NCBI GenBank assembly: GCA_002308275.1
Contig: DBWF01000022.1
Span: forward strand, 25,207 to 34,235
DNA length: 9,029 nt
Direction of reading: 5' to 3'
DNA from: Caryophanales bacterium UBA1245
GTDB taxonomy: Bacteria > Bacillota_I > Bacilli_A > ML615J-28 > CAG-313
Position 1 is the stretch's first letter, and every line of letters begins with the position of its first letter. The notes under the pieces are model-generated. The model made no database searches, was not told where the DNA came from, and saw only the letters and a list, made by a program, of their open reading frames with translations. Shown here one piece after another: positions 1 to 5,978 of the stretch. A program made the position numbers and the translations under genes.

Positions 1-375
1 TATGGTAACCCTAATGATAATTCACTCGTCTTTATTTTGTTGGTCGATGGCATTAGACTTCTTAATACCGGTGATGCTTCAATAAGAGTTGAAAGAGATT
101 TAAGTAGTAAAAGAATTAATGTTGATTTATATAAGGTTGCTCATCATGGTTCAGATACTTCATCATCAATTTCATTCTTAAAGCAAATCAATTATCAATA
201 CGCGGTTATCATGAATGGTTATGGAAATCAATTCGGTTTTCCTAAAGAAGAAGTTGTTAAAAGATTTGATGAGCGTCTCCTAATAACAAGAGACTATCAA
301 ACAATCTATTTTCGCGTAAAAAAGGGAAAAATCAAGTGGATTCGGCCTAGTAGAGTTCGTAAAATGCTATGGTAG
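1..375 (+). CDS. comEC: ComEC/Rec2-type competence protein, C-terminal metallo-beta-lactamase part (5' end outside window)
   Basis: The frame is open from base 1, so this is the last 124 codons of a longer gene; the TTG at 37 is internal, not a start. In the family, ComEC forms the membrane channel that brings single-stranded DNA into the cell, and its C-terminal domain is a metallo-beta-lactamase-like fold. Visible here are the block NTGD (visible residues 22-25), the HHGS motif (48-51) and the late block NGYGNQFGFP (72-81), in the order usual for ComEC C-termini. The usual YGHP of that last block reads FGFP, so its histidine is replaced by phenylalanine. ComEC is preferred over a free-standing hydrolase because holA and rpsT follow, as in the Bacillus comEC-holA-rpsT region. 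The membrane part lies outside the window, so a stand-alone MBL protein cannot be excluded. Confidence 0.78.
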   Translation, partial: YGNPNDNSLVFILLVDGIRLLNTGDASIRVERDLSSKRINVDLYKVAHHGSDTSSSISFLKQINYQYAVIMNGYGNQFGFPKEEVVKRFDERLLITRDYQTIYFRVKKGKIKWIRPSRVRKMLW

Positions 376-418
376 AGTTGGATTTTAGAAGAGTAGAATG
401 CAATTAATTAATGGTAGC

Positions 419-447
419 GTGACAAGTTATCTTTTTAATAATATAAT
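419..447 (+). promoter_or_regulatory. Sigma-A promoter of the hemolysin III gene
   Basis: GTGACA (419-424), a 17-bp spacer and a perfect TATAAT (442-447) form a near-consensus vegetative promoter. Transcription would start near 454, just upstream of the AAGGAGG at 464-470. It uncouples the hemolysin III gene from the comEC transcript. Confidence 0.72.
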
Positions 448-479
448 GAAAGTAGATATTATGAAGGAGGATTATTGTG

Positions 480-1154
480 ATGACTTATCAAAAGTTGATG
501 ACCGAACCAATGCCAAAGTACTCAAATGGCGAAGAAATCTTCAATTTAGTTACTCATATTATTGGCGCCGGATTTGGTTTAATCGTTTTAGTTTTTAGTA
601 TTATTTTAGGCTTTTTAAAAAAGATTGATTTCTATGCTTTTTTTGCCCTCAGTGTTTTTAGCGTTAATTGTATTGTGTTATATACTGTTTCTAGTATTTA
701 TCACGGCTTAAAGCCTCATCGCACTTCAAAAAGAGTTCTTAGAATTCTTGACCACTGCACAATCTATTTATTGATTGCGGGGACATATACTCCAGTTTGC
801 ATGTTAGGTTTGCAAGGAACCATTTGGTGTTATATAATACTTGGTATTGAATGGCTTCTAGCAATCGGTGGAATAATAATGAATGCCCTAGCTTTGAATA
901 AGCTTGCTATTAAAATCTTATCAATGATTTTCTATATTATTGGTGGTTGGATTGTTGTTTTCTTTCCACCTGCAATGGCACTGCTACCATTTAAGGCCTT
1001 CCTATTTATATTAATAGGTGGAATAATTTATACAATCGGTTCTATTTTATATGGAATTGGTGCTAAGAAAAAATGGTATCATTCGATTTTTCATATCTTT
1101 TGCCTTTTGGGAACAATCGTCCAATTCTTTGGCTTATTATTTTTAGTATTCTAA
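480..1154 (+). CDS. Hemolysin III / PAQR-family seven-helix membrane protein
   Basis: A 224-residue, strongly hydrophobic protein of the HlyIII/YqfA family, the bacterial relatives of adiponectin/progestin receptors. Family signatures run in order: NLVTHIIGA (22-30), SSIYH (71-75), LDHCTIYLLIAGTYTP (90-105), a glycine-rich late helix, and YHSIFH (200-205). By analogy with adiponectin receptors, His75, His201 and His205 would hold a zinc ion with Asp91 nearby, so a membrane hydrolase is possible. The hemolysin name comes from a Bacillus cereus homologue, and the physiological role is generally unknown. The position often occupied by a further histidine after the last pair is Gln215. The start is either ATG at 480 or the in-frame GTG just before it at 477; AAGGAGG lies at 464-470, 9 bases from the ATG. 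The gene sits between comEC and holA, a junction where Bacillus has no such gene. Confidence 0.9.
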   Translation: MTYQKLMTEPMPKYSNGEEIFNLVTHIIGAGFGLIVLVFSIILGFLKKIDFYAFFALSVFSVNCIVLYTVSSIYHGLKPHRTSKRVLRILDHCTIYLLIAGTYTPVCMLGLQGTIWCYIILGIEWLLAIGGIIMNALALNKLAIKILSMIFYIIGGWIVVFFPPAMALLPFKAFLFILIGGIIYTIGSILYGIGAKKKWYHSIFHIFCLLGTIVQFFGLLFLVF

Positions 1155-1174
1155 CCCGCAAATTCTTAAAATTA

Positions 1175-1183
1175 TGTTATAAT
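1175..1183 (+). promoter_or_regulatory. Extended -10 promoter of holA
   Basis: TGTTATAAT combines a TGn extension with a perfect TATAAT (1178-1183). The segment 17 bp upstream (1155-1160) is a poor -35, so the TG extension would have to compensate. It lies in the 52-bp gap after the hemolysin III stop codon. Confidence 0.55.
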
Positions 1184-1194
1184 TTATTAGTGAA

Positions 1195-1201
1195 GAGGTG
1201 A
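1195..1201 (+). promoter_or_regulatory. Shine-Dalgarno site that decides the holA start
   Basis: GAGGTGA pairs with the 16S rRNA 3' end and lies 5 bases before ATG 1207. The in-frame GTG at 1198 is part of this site and so is unlikely to be the start. Confidence 0.75.
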
Positions 1202-1206
1202 CCAGC

Positions 1207-2169
1207 ATGTATTTAGAAGATGTCTATCTTTTTACTGGTAATGAGCAAGTTATTAAAAAAAATAAAATGGACCGGATTTTAAGTAATCTCGATCCAAAGG
1301 AAACGGATATTGTAACATATGATGCTGAAGTTACATCAATTCAAGAGATTGTAGCTGACTGTATGACAATTCCGTTCTTAAAAGCTCAGAAAGTAATCAT
1401 TATTAAGAATCCAATCTTTTTAACAAATATCAAGACAAGTATCAAGCACGATAATAAATTATTGATTAAATACTTGCAAAATCCATCTGATACAACAATT
1501 TTATTAATTGATGCAGTCGGTTGTAGCATTGATAAGAATGCTGAAGTCTATAAAGTGCTTCAAAAATGTGCCTATATTATTGATATCAAGGAATTAGATG
1601 AAGTAGAATGTCGTGCTTGGGTCAAAAGAAGATTAGAAACTGAAGGCACAACGATTGGGGAAGAAGCTTTAAATCTTTTAATTGAATACTTACATGGCGA
1701 TTTACTAAGAATGGAACAAGAAATTGCCAAGTTAGCAAGTTTCCGTTATCATGATCGTGTCACTGAAGAAGATATTCGCAATTTAGTTTCGAAAAATTAT
1801 GATGAAGATCTATACAAATTGATTAAAGCGATTATTAATAAGGATCGGAGTCAAATAATCGATATTTATCAAGGTATTACTCAATCAGTTACTGATGTTG
1901 GTAGCCTAATGGCACTAATAACAAAATCATTTGTGGATTTATATACGACAGCTAAATTAATAGAAGCCGGTTATTCACAACAAGATATTGCTAATGTTTT
2001 TGGTATTAAGGCGGGCCGTGCTTATTATATGATGAAAGATGCTGGTAATTTTAAATTAGAAACCTTGGAAGAATATGTTAATTTGATTTTACAACTCGAT
2101 TATAAGATTAAGAATGGTCTAATTGATAAAACATTTGGATTAGAAATGCTATTACTTAGTTTGAAATAA
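1207..2169 (+). CDS. holA: DNA polymerase III subunit delta (clamp loader)
   Basis: A 320-residue HolA/YqeN protein. In the clamp loader, delta opens the beta sliding clamp so that it can be placed on primed DNA. The N-terminus VYLFTGNEQVI (about 6-16) is the usual opening of the family's degenerate AAA+ domain, which lacks a working P-loop. The segments PFLKAQKVIIIKNP and TTILLIDA follow, then a middle helical domain with LLIEYLHGDLLRMEQEIAKL. The C-terminal collar ends in LDYKIKNGLIDKTFGLEMLLLSL, matching the family's usual LD-x-x-IK-x-G ending. Length is close to that of Bacillus homologues. A longer reading from GTG 1198 is rejected because that codon belongs to the ribosome binding site. 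The location between the comEC end and rpsT matches the conserved Firmicute order. Confidence 0.93.
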   Translation: MYLEDVYLFTGNEQVIKKNKMDRILSNLDPKETDIVTYDAEVTSIQEIVADCMTIPFLKAQKVIIIKNPIFLTNIKTSIKHDNKLLIKYLQNPSDTTILLIDAVGCSIDKNAEVYKVLQKCAYIIDIKELDEVECRAWVKRRLETEGTTIGEEALNLLIEYLHGDLLRMEQEIAKLASFRYHDRVTEEDIRNLVSKNYDEDLYKLIKAIINKDRSQIIDIYQGITQSVTDVGSLMALITKSFVDLYTTAKLIEAGYSQQDIANVFGIKAGRAYYMMKDAGNFKLETLEEYVNLILQLDYKIKNGLIDKTFGLEMLLLSLK

Positions 2170-2197
2170 AAAAAGCAGGTTCATATGAACCTGTTTT
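2168..2197. terminator. Bidirectional intrinsic terminator between holA and rpsT
   Basis: Bases 2176-2193 are a perfect 18-bp palindrome (arms CAGGTTC and GAACCTG, loop ATAT). It has seven A on the left (2168-2174) and four T on the right (2194-2197). Read from the rpsT side it has a seven-U tail; from the holA side the tail is shorter. It fills nearly all of the 30-bp gap between the convergent genes. Confidence 0.88.
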
Positions 2198-2199
2198 AA

Positions 2200-2463
2200 T
2201 TATGCCATTTCATTTAGGGCTTTTGCTAAACGTGATTTTTGGTGAGCAGCATAGTTCTTATGGTGAATACCTTTGCTGACAGCCTTATCAATTTTCTTAC
2301 ATGCAAAGTTGAAAGCTTCTTGAGCTTTAGCTTTGTCACCAGCTTCAACAGCTGCTTCAAAAGCTTTAATTGCAGTTTTTAATGAAGAATTGAATGATGC
2401 ATTTAATAAATTTCTCTTTTTATTAGTAATATCACGTTTCTTTTGTTGTTTAATATTAGCCAT
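2200..2463 (-). CDS. rpsT: 30S ribosomal protein S20
   Basis: An 87-residue, lysine-rich, all-helical protein that binds 16S rRNA early in small-subunit assembly. The N-terminus MANIKQQKKRDITNKKRN and the ending KNYAAHQKSRLAKALNEM are characteristic of S20, and the length is the family norm. The ATG at 2463 is preceded by GGAGGT (2476-2471) with a 7-base spacer. The gene has its own promoter and is convergent with holA, sharing a terminator with it. The predicted 5' leader is only about 24 bases, which leaves little room for a structured autoregulatory leader. Confidence 0.97.
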   Translation of the reverse strand: MANIKQQKKRDITNKKRNLLNASFNSSLKTAIKAFEAAVEAGDKAKAQEAFNFACKKIDKAVSKGIHHKNYAAHQKSRLAKALNEMA

Positions 2464-2493
2464 TAATAATACCTCCAGAGATTTAACGTTGTT

Positions 2494-2522
2494 ATTATAT
2501 CATATGTTATTCTTTTTGGCAA
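2494..2522 (-). promoter_or_regulatory. Sigma-A promoter of rpsT
   Basis: On the minus strand TTGCCA (2522-2517), a 17-bp spacer and TATAAT (2499-2494) lie in order, with TGA directly before the -10 (extended -10). Expected start of transcription is about 2487. Confidence 0.78.
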
Positions 2523-2622
2523 GTGATTAAGTATTTAAATAAGGCTAGTTTTATATCTTTGCTGGCCATTTTTAATTTAAAAAAGATATCGTTTAACCTT
2601 TAATTTTCGAAACACACTTTTA

Positions 2623-2651
2623 TTTACAAATGATTAGATTTGTGATAAAAT
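2623..2651 (+). promoter_or_regulatory. Sigma-A promoter of the pgsA-recA operon
   Basis: TTTACA (2623-2628), a 17-bp spacer and TAAAAT (2646-2651) with a TGA extension directly upstream. Both hexamers match consensus at five of six positions. No LexA-like operator is visible around it. Confidence 0.72.
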
Positions 2652-2700
2652 GGTAATGTGTTTAATAGAAATAAGGCATAAACATAAAGGAGATGAATGA

Positions 2701-3294
2701 ATGAATTTACCAAATAAATTGACACTCCTCCGAGTCTTATTAATTCCTGTTATAGTTGTTATCGCGTGGCTTCCAAGTTTAAGGATAATTGTTTGGAATC
2801 ATTTCTTGTTATGCAATTTAATAATGCTAGCCATTTTTATTATTGCATCAATAACCGACTTCCTAGATGGTTATATAGCAAGAAAACATAATCTTATCAC
2901 AACCTTTGGTAAATTTGCTGATCCGTTAGCTGATAAATTACTAGTTTTAGCGTTGATGATTATTTTGATTGTCCAAGGAAGCCTGTTACGAGGATATTTC
3001 GTAATTATTATCTTATCACGTGAATTTATTGTTACGGGATTTAGAGTAATTGCTGCTGAAAAACAAATTGTAATCTCCGCAGGAATGTTAGGCAAAATCA
3101 AAACCACAATGCAAATGCTGATGATTATGATGCTCCTTTTGGATGGACCTTTTAGTGGAACATGGACGGTATGGCAGATACTTATAATGATTTGGATTTG
3201 TTTAACAACTTTGATGACTATCATCAGTGGAATTGATTATATTGTTAGAAACAAAGATGTATTTAATGGAAAGCAGGTAGAAAAAAATGACTGA
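2701..3294 (+). CDS. pgsA: CDP-diacylglycerol--glycerol-3-phosphate 3-phosphatidyltransferase
   Basis: A 197-residue membrane enzyme that makes phosphatidylglycerol phosphate from CDP-diacylglycerol and glycerol 3-phosphate, the committed step to phosphatidylglycerol and cardiolipin. The full CDP-alcohol phosphotransferase signature D-x2-DG-x2-AR-x8-G-x3-D-x3-D is intact: Asp53, Asp56-Gly57, Ala60-Arg61, Gly70, Asp74 and Asp78. The N-terminus MNLPNKLTLLRVLLIPV is typical of PgsA, and several hydrophobic helices follow. AAAGGAG at 2686-2692 precedes ATG 2701. The 3' end overlaps recA by 8 bp, so the two are probably translationally coupled. In Bacillus cinA lies between pgsA and recA; it is absent here. 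Confidence 0.95.
   Translation: MNLPNKLTLLRVLLIPVIVVIAWLPSLRIIVWNHFLLCNLIMLAIFIIASITDFLDGYIARKHNLITTFGKFADPLADKLLVLALMIILIVQGSLLRGYFVIIILSREFIVTGFRVIAAEKQIVISAGMLGKIKTTMQMLMIMMLLLDGPFSGTWTVWQILIMIWICLTTLMTIISGIDYIVRNKDVFNGKQVEKND
3272..3278 (+). promoter_or_regulatory. Weak recA ribosome binding site inside pgsA
   Basis: AGCAGGT lies 8 bases before the recA ATG (3287) and within the pgsA coding region. It is a poorer match to AGGAGG than most other sites in the window, which fits recA relying partly on ribosomes finishing pgsA at 3294. Confidence 0.5.
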
Positions 3295-4267
3295 AGAAAA
3301 AGAAAAGGCGTTAGCGGAAGCGTTTAAGGCCATTGAAAAGCAATATGGTAAAGGCGCAGTAATGAAATTAGGGGATAAAGTAGATGAAAAAATTGAAGTT
3401 ATCCCAACAGGATCCATTGCTCTTGATGTCGCACTAGGCGTCGGTGGTTATCCAAAAGGTAGAATTATTGAAATATATGGACCTGAAAGTAGTGGTAAAA
3501 CAACATTTGCTCTTCATGCTATTGCAGAAGCACAAAAGAAGGGTGGCTATGCCGCATTTATTGATGCTGAACATGCCCTAGATCCTACATATGCTAAAGC
3601 ACTAGGTGTTGATGTTGATAATCTAATTCTTTCACAACCTGATAATGGTGAACAAGCATTGGAAATCGTTGAAGCATTAGTACGTAGTAATGCGATTGAT
3701 ATTATAGTTATCGATAGTGTTGCGGCTCTTGTACCAAAAGCCGAAATCGACGGTGATATGGGAAGTAGTTATATTGGACTACAAGCACGTTTAATGAGCC
3801 AAGCAATGCGTAAACTTGCTGGTGCAATTAATAAAACCAAAACAGTTGCTATCTTCATTAACCAGATTCGTGAGAAGGTTGGTGTAATGTTTGGTAGCCC
3901 TGAAACAACTTCAGGTGGTCGTGCACTGAAATTCTATGCTACAATTCGCCTTGATATTCGTCGTGTTGATCAAATTAAGAATGGCGCTGATGCCATCGGT
4001 AACATTACAAGAATAAGAGTAGTTAAGAACAAGGTTGCTCCACCATTTAAATCTTGTGAAGTAGATTTAATATTTGGAAAAGGTGTTTCACATGAAGGAG
4101 AATTACTAGACATTGCTTGCAATTTAGATATCGTTCAAAAAAGTGGCGCTTGGTTCTCATACAATGGTAATCGTCTAGGCCAAGGACGCGAAAATGTTAA
4201 AGAATTATTAGCAACAAATCCAGAATTATGTGCTGAAATTGAAGCTAAAGTACGTGAACAATTATAA
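3287..4267 (+). CDS. recA: Recombinase RecA
   Basis: A 326-residue RecA that forms ATP-dependent filaments on single-stranded DNA for strand exchange and, where LexA exists, SOS induction. Walker A is GPESSGKT (65-72), the catalytic glutamate is Glu95 in FIDAEHALDP, and Walker B ends at Asp143 in IIVIDS. Loop L1 (about 151-165) and loop L2 with QIREKVGVMFGSPETTSGG (193-211) are both well conserved. The protein stops at KVREQL just after the C-terminal domain, without the acidic tail found on many RecA proteins; this accounts for its being some 20-25 residues shorter than E. coli or Bacillus RecA. It is transcribed from the pgsA promoter, and its ATG lies inside the last codons of pgsA. Confidence 0.98.
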   Translation: MTEEKEKALAEAFKAIEKQYGKGAVMKLGDKVDEKIEVIPTGSIALDVALGVGGYPKGRIIEIYGPESSGKTTFALHAIAEAQKKGGYAAFIDAEHALDPTYAKALGVDVDNLILSQPDNGEQALEIVEALVRSNAIDIIVIDSVAALVPKAEIDGDMGSSYIGLQARLMSQAMRKLAGAINKTKTVAIFINQIREKVGVMFGSPETTSGGRALKFYATIRLDIRRVDQIKNGADAIGNITRIRVVKNKVAPPFKSCEVDLIFGKGVSHEGELLDIACNLDIVQKSGAWFSYNGNRLGQGRENVKELLATNPELCAEIEAKVREQL

Positions 4268-4268
4268 T
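4239..4268 (+). promoter_or_regulatory. Candidate tRNA-Arg(CCT) promoter overlapping the recA stop codon
   Basis: TTGAAG (4239-4244), an 18-bp spacer and a perfect TATAAT (4263-4268). The -10 contains the recA TAA stop (4265-4267). Transcription would begin near 4275, at the base of the hairpin that follows, about 37 bases before the tRNA. AT-rich sequence makes a chance TATAAT possible. Confidence 0.45.
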
Positions 4269-4274
4269 GGAAAT

Positions 4275-4301
4275 AAAGAGTTCTCATTACGAGAACTCTT
4301 T
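4275..4301 (+). terminator. Strong hairpin after recA with a poor U-tract
   Basis: An 11-bp perfect stem (AAAGAGTTCTC with GAGAACTCTTT) encloses the loop ATTAC. Only three T end the stem, and CC follows, so it is a weak intrinsic terminator by U-tract. It may partly stop the recA message, protect its 3' end, or form the 5' leader of the tRNA precursor. Confidence 0.5.
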
Positions 4302-4311
4302 CCATCTATAA

Positions 4312-4390
4312 GTCCCAGTAGCTCAGCTGGATAGAGCACCGCCCTCCTAAGGCGGGTTTGCCGGAGGTTCAAATCCTCTCTGGGACGCCA
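4312..4390 (+). tRNA. tRNA-Arg, anticodon CCT (reads AGG)
   Basis: The cloverleaf is complete. Acceptor GTCCCAG (4312-4318) pairs with CTGGGAC (4380-4386), followed by G73 and encoded CCA (4388-4390). The anticodon arm is CCGCC / CTCCTAA / GGCGG, giving anticodon CCT. The T arm carries TTCAAAT with one G-T pair at the base of its stem. It stands alone between recA and the nitroreductase gene, with its own downstream terminator. Confidence 0.97.
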
Positions 4391-4393
4391 GAT

Positions 4394-4434
4394 AAAAGTA
4401 GTGATGAACATAAAACCACTGCTTTTTATTTTTT
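4394..4434 (+). terminator. Intrinsic terminator of tRNA-Arg
   Basis: Bases 4394-4403 (AAAAGTAGTG) pair with 4417-4426 (CACTGCTTTT) in a 10-bp stem with one G-T pair and a 13-base loop. TATTTTTT follows. Confidence 0.82.
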
Positions 4435-4456
4435 AAATTGCTTTCTTGCAAATAGA

Positions 4457-4485
4457 TTGAATAATAGATAAGTTTATGATATTAT
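4457..4485 (+). promoter_or_regulatory. Sigma-A promoter of the nitroreductase gene
   Basis: TTGAAT (4457-4462), a 17-bp spacer and TATTAT (4480-4485) with a TGA extension upstream of the -10. Expected start is about 4492, giving a short leader that carries the AGGGGA site (4515-4520). Confidence 0.65.
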
Positions 4486-4527
4486 GCAAAAGTAGAAAGA
4501 TATTTGAAAGGAATAGGGGAAATAATA

Positions 4528-5040
4528 ATGGATTTCAAAGAAGTAGTTAAAAATCGATATTCTTGTAAAAAATATAGTGGTCGGCAAGTAGAGTTTGATA
4601 AATTAGATGCCATATTAAATGCTGGTCGGCTTGCTCCAACCGCAAAGAATTTGCAAGAACAACATATTTATGTTATACAATCAAATGAAACACTTGCTAA
4701 AATTGATTCACTAACTCCTTGTCGATATGGAGCTCCAACGGTAATTGTTGTTGCTTACAATAAAGAAAATGTTTATACATATCCTGGTGAAAAATATAGT
4801 TCGGGTATCGAAGATGCCACAATTGTAGCCACACATATGCTCTTAGCGGCCACAAATGAGAACGTTGATAGTTGTTGGGTGAATTTTTTTGATCCAGATA
4901 AGCTAGCTAAGATACTTGAGTTACCACAAAATGAAGAAGTTATAATGCTTCTTGATTTAGGTTATGCTGCTGAAGGTGCTTGCCCACTATCTAATCATTT
5001 CAGTAGAAAACCATTAATTGATACTGTTACCTATCTATAA
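4528..5040 (+). CDS. Nitroreductase-family flavoprotein (FMN oxidoreductase)
   Basis: A 170-residue protein of the FMN-dependent nitroreductase fold. Members use NAD(P)H to reduce nitro compounds, quinones or flavins; the natural substrate here cannot be read from sequence. Family marks are RYSCKKY (10-16), which holds the FMN phosphate in relatives, APTAKNLQ (36-43) in the cofactor pocket, SCWVNFFD (115-122), and LGYAAEG (134-140), equivalent to the usual LGYP. The ending HFSRKPLIDTV also fits. It is at the short end of the family. ATG 4528 is chosen because AGGGGA ends 7 bases before it; a TTG at 4504 in the same frame would overlap that site. The gene has its own promoter and converges on ispH. 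It is probably cytosolic and dimeric, as in relatives. Confidence 0.88.
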   Translation: MDFKEVVKNRYSCKKYSGRQVEFDKLDAILNAGRLAPTAKNLQEQHIYVIQSNETLAKIDSLTPCRYGAPTVIVVAYNKENVYTYPGEKYSSGIEDATIVATHMLLAATNENVDSCWVNFFDPDKLAKILELPQNEEVIMLLDLGYAAEGACPLSNHFSRKPLIDTVTYL

Positions 5041-5044
5041 AAAC

Positions 5045-5080
5045 AAAGTGACCAATAATAATTGGTCACTTTAGATTTTT
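5045..5080. terminator. Bidirectional terminator between the nitroreductase gene and ispH
   Basis: A perfect 12-bp stem (AAAGTGACCAAT with ATTGGTCACTTT) around an AATA loop. On the plus strand AGATTTTT follows; on the minus strand GTTTTTATAG follows. The ispH stop codon (5073-5071) already lies within the stem base, so ispH has no untranslated tail before its terminator. Confidence 0.87.
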
Positions 5081-5925
5081 AAAAGGTATTCTTTTATTTC
5101 TTCGATTAATTGATTAGGTGTTGAAGTACCGCTACAAATATAGATTGTATCGTCACTACTTAGCTTTAATGGCATAATTTCTAAAACGCTATTAACTAAA
5201 TAGCAATTATTTGTATGGTCCTTTATTAATTCAAATAGTTTATTGGTATTATTGCTTTTAATATCCCCAACGACTAACCATTTATCATGACAACTATGAT
5301 GAAGATTGATTTCTTCTAATACATTTTTTTGCCTTTTTAAAGTAAATGGGCAAATACATAAATCTTCAAGAGCCCACGGGTATTTTTGATGAATCAGTGG
5401 AATCAATGATTTAAAATCCATTTCTGACATCGTTGTTTGATTCATAATTACAATATTGGGGTTTTGAATTAATAGTTGATTAATATCACTATCATTTTCA
5501 ATTAGATGAATATATTCTTTAATAGCTTCTCCCTCGGCATGTCCTTTTTTGCCAATATAGATAATATCATATCCATTTTGATAATAGCGGATTATTTTTT
5601 GACGATTCTCATTTACTACTGGACATGTAGTATCAATTAACTTTGCACCAGCATCGATAATTCTTTTCTTAGTTTTTTCACTAATGCCGTGAGCAGTTGA
5701 GATAAAAATACCATCCGGGTGCTTTTTAAGCTGATATAATAGGTCATTTTCGTTTTCAATCATTTGAAAACCATTTTGTAAAAGGGTCCTATTAACTAAG
5801 TCATTGTGAACAAGCATACCAAGTAAAAAGAGAGCTTTTTTATTATCTTTATGTTCTTTACAAAAATCGATTGAACGTTTAACACCATAACAAAAACCAA
5901 CATCTGGTAAAACAATAACTTTCAT
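5071..5925 (-). CDS. ispH: 4-hydroxy-3-methylbut-2-enyl diphosphate reductase
   Basis: A 284-residue iron-sulfur enzyme for the last MEP-pathway step, converting HMBPP to IPP and DMAPP. The three cluster cysteines are recognisable: Cys12 in GFCYGV, Cys101 in DTTCPVV, and Cys192 in CICPFTLKRQ, aligned by its spacing to RQ. Substrate residues known from E. coli IspH have counterparts: His40 (LVHN), His79 (STAHG), His129 and Glu131 (GHAEGE), Thr164-Thr165 (QTT) and Ser268 (GTSTP). Two spots differ: the usual C-x-AT-x-x-RQ reads C-P-FT-L-K-RQ with an extra Cys190, and the usual SSNSN block reads SNNTN (224-228), placing Asn where E. coli has Ser226. It stands alone, not fused to an S1 domain as in some Clostridia. 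GAGG (5939-5936) precedes the ATG, with a rather long 10-base gap. The gene is divergent from efp. Confidence 0.94.
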   Translation of the reverse strand: MKVIVLPDVGFCYGVKRSIDFCKEHKDNKKALFLLGMLVHNDLVNRTLLQNGFQMIENENDLLYQLKKHPDGIFISTAHGISEKTKKRIIDAGAKLIDTTCPVVNENRQKIIRYYQNGYDIIYIGKKGHAEGEAIKEYIHLIENDSDINQLLIQNPNIVIMNQTTMSEMDFKSLIPLIHQKYPWALEDLCICPFTLKRQKNVLEEINLHHSCHDKWLVVGDIKSNNTNKLFELIKDHTNNCYLVNSVLEIMPLKLSSDDTIYICSGTSTPNQLIEEIKEYLLKI

Positions 5926-5941
5926 AATAGCTTTTCCTCAC

Positions 5942-5978
5942 ATTATATTATACACTAAGTAGATAAATTACTTGTCAA
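5942..5978 (-). promoter_or_regulatory. Probable ispH promoter (divergent, overlapping the efp -35)
   Basis: Two overlapping TATAAT hexamers lie at 5952-5947 and 5947-5942 on the minus strand. A perfect TTGACA is at 5978-5973, but the spacer to the first TATAAT is 20 bp, longer than usual. The -10 is convincing; the -35 assignment is uncertain. Confidence 0.5.

Noticed and set aside
398..598. Open frame of 66 codons on the plus strand
   Set aside because: It overlaps the hemolysin III promoter and the start of that gene in another frame, has no ribosome binding site and its product resembles nothing.
2176..2193. Palindrome with GTTCATATGAAC that recalls a LexA operator
   Set aside because: The half-sites are inverted relative to the Firmicute LexA box (GAAC-N4-GTTC). 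The A and T runs and its place between convergent genes fit a terminator.
2543..2573. Hairpin GGCTAG/CTGGCC followed by ATTTTT in the rpsT-pgsA gap
   Set aside because: The stem is only 6 bp with a G-T pair and a 13-base loop, and no plus-strand transcript upstream needs ending there.
2871..3224. Minus-strand open frame of 117 codons inside pgsA
   Set aside because: It is the complement of a well-supported pgsA. Its isoleucine-rich translation is what the antisense of an AT-rich membrane-protein gene gives.
3241..3294. Possible alternative code with UGA read as tryptophan, as in Mycoplasma
   Set aside because: pgsA ends in TGA, and reading through it would run into recA in the wrong frame. 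Tryptophan in the window is encoded by TGG.
3202..3417. Minus-strand open frame across the pgsA-recA junction
   Set aside because: No ribosome binding site or promoter, and it lies opposite two conserved genes.
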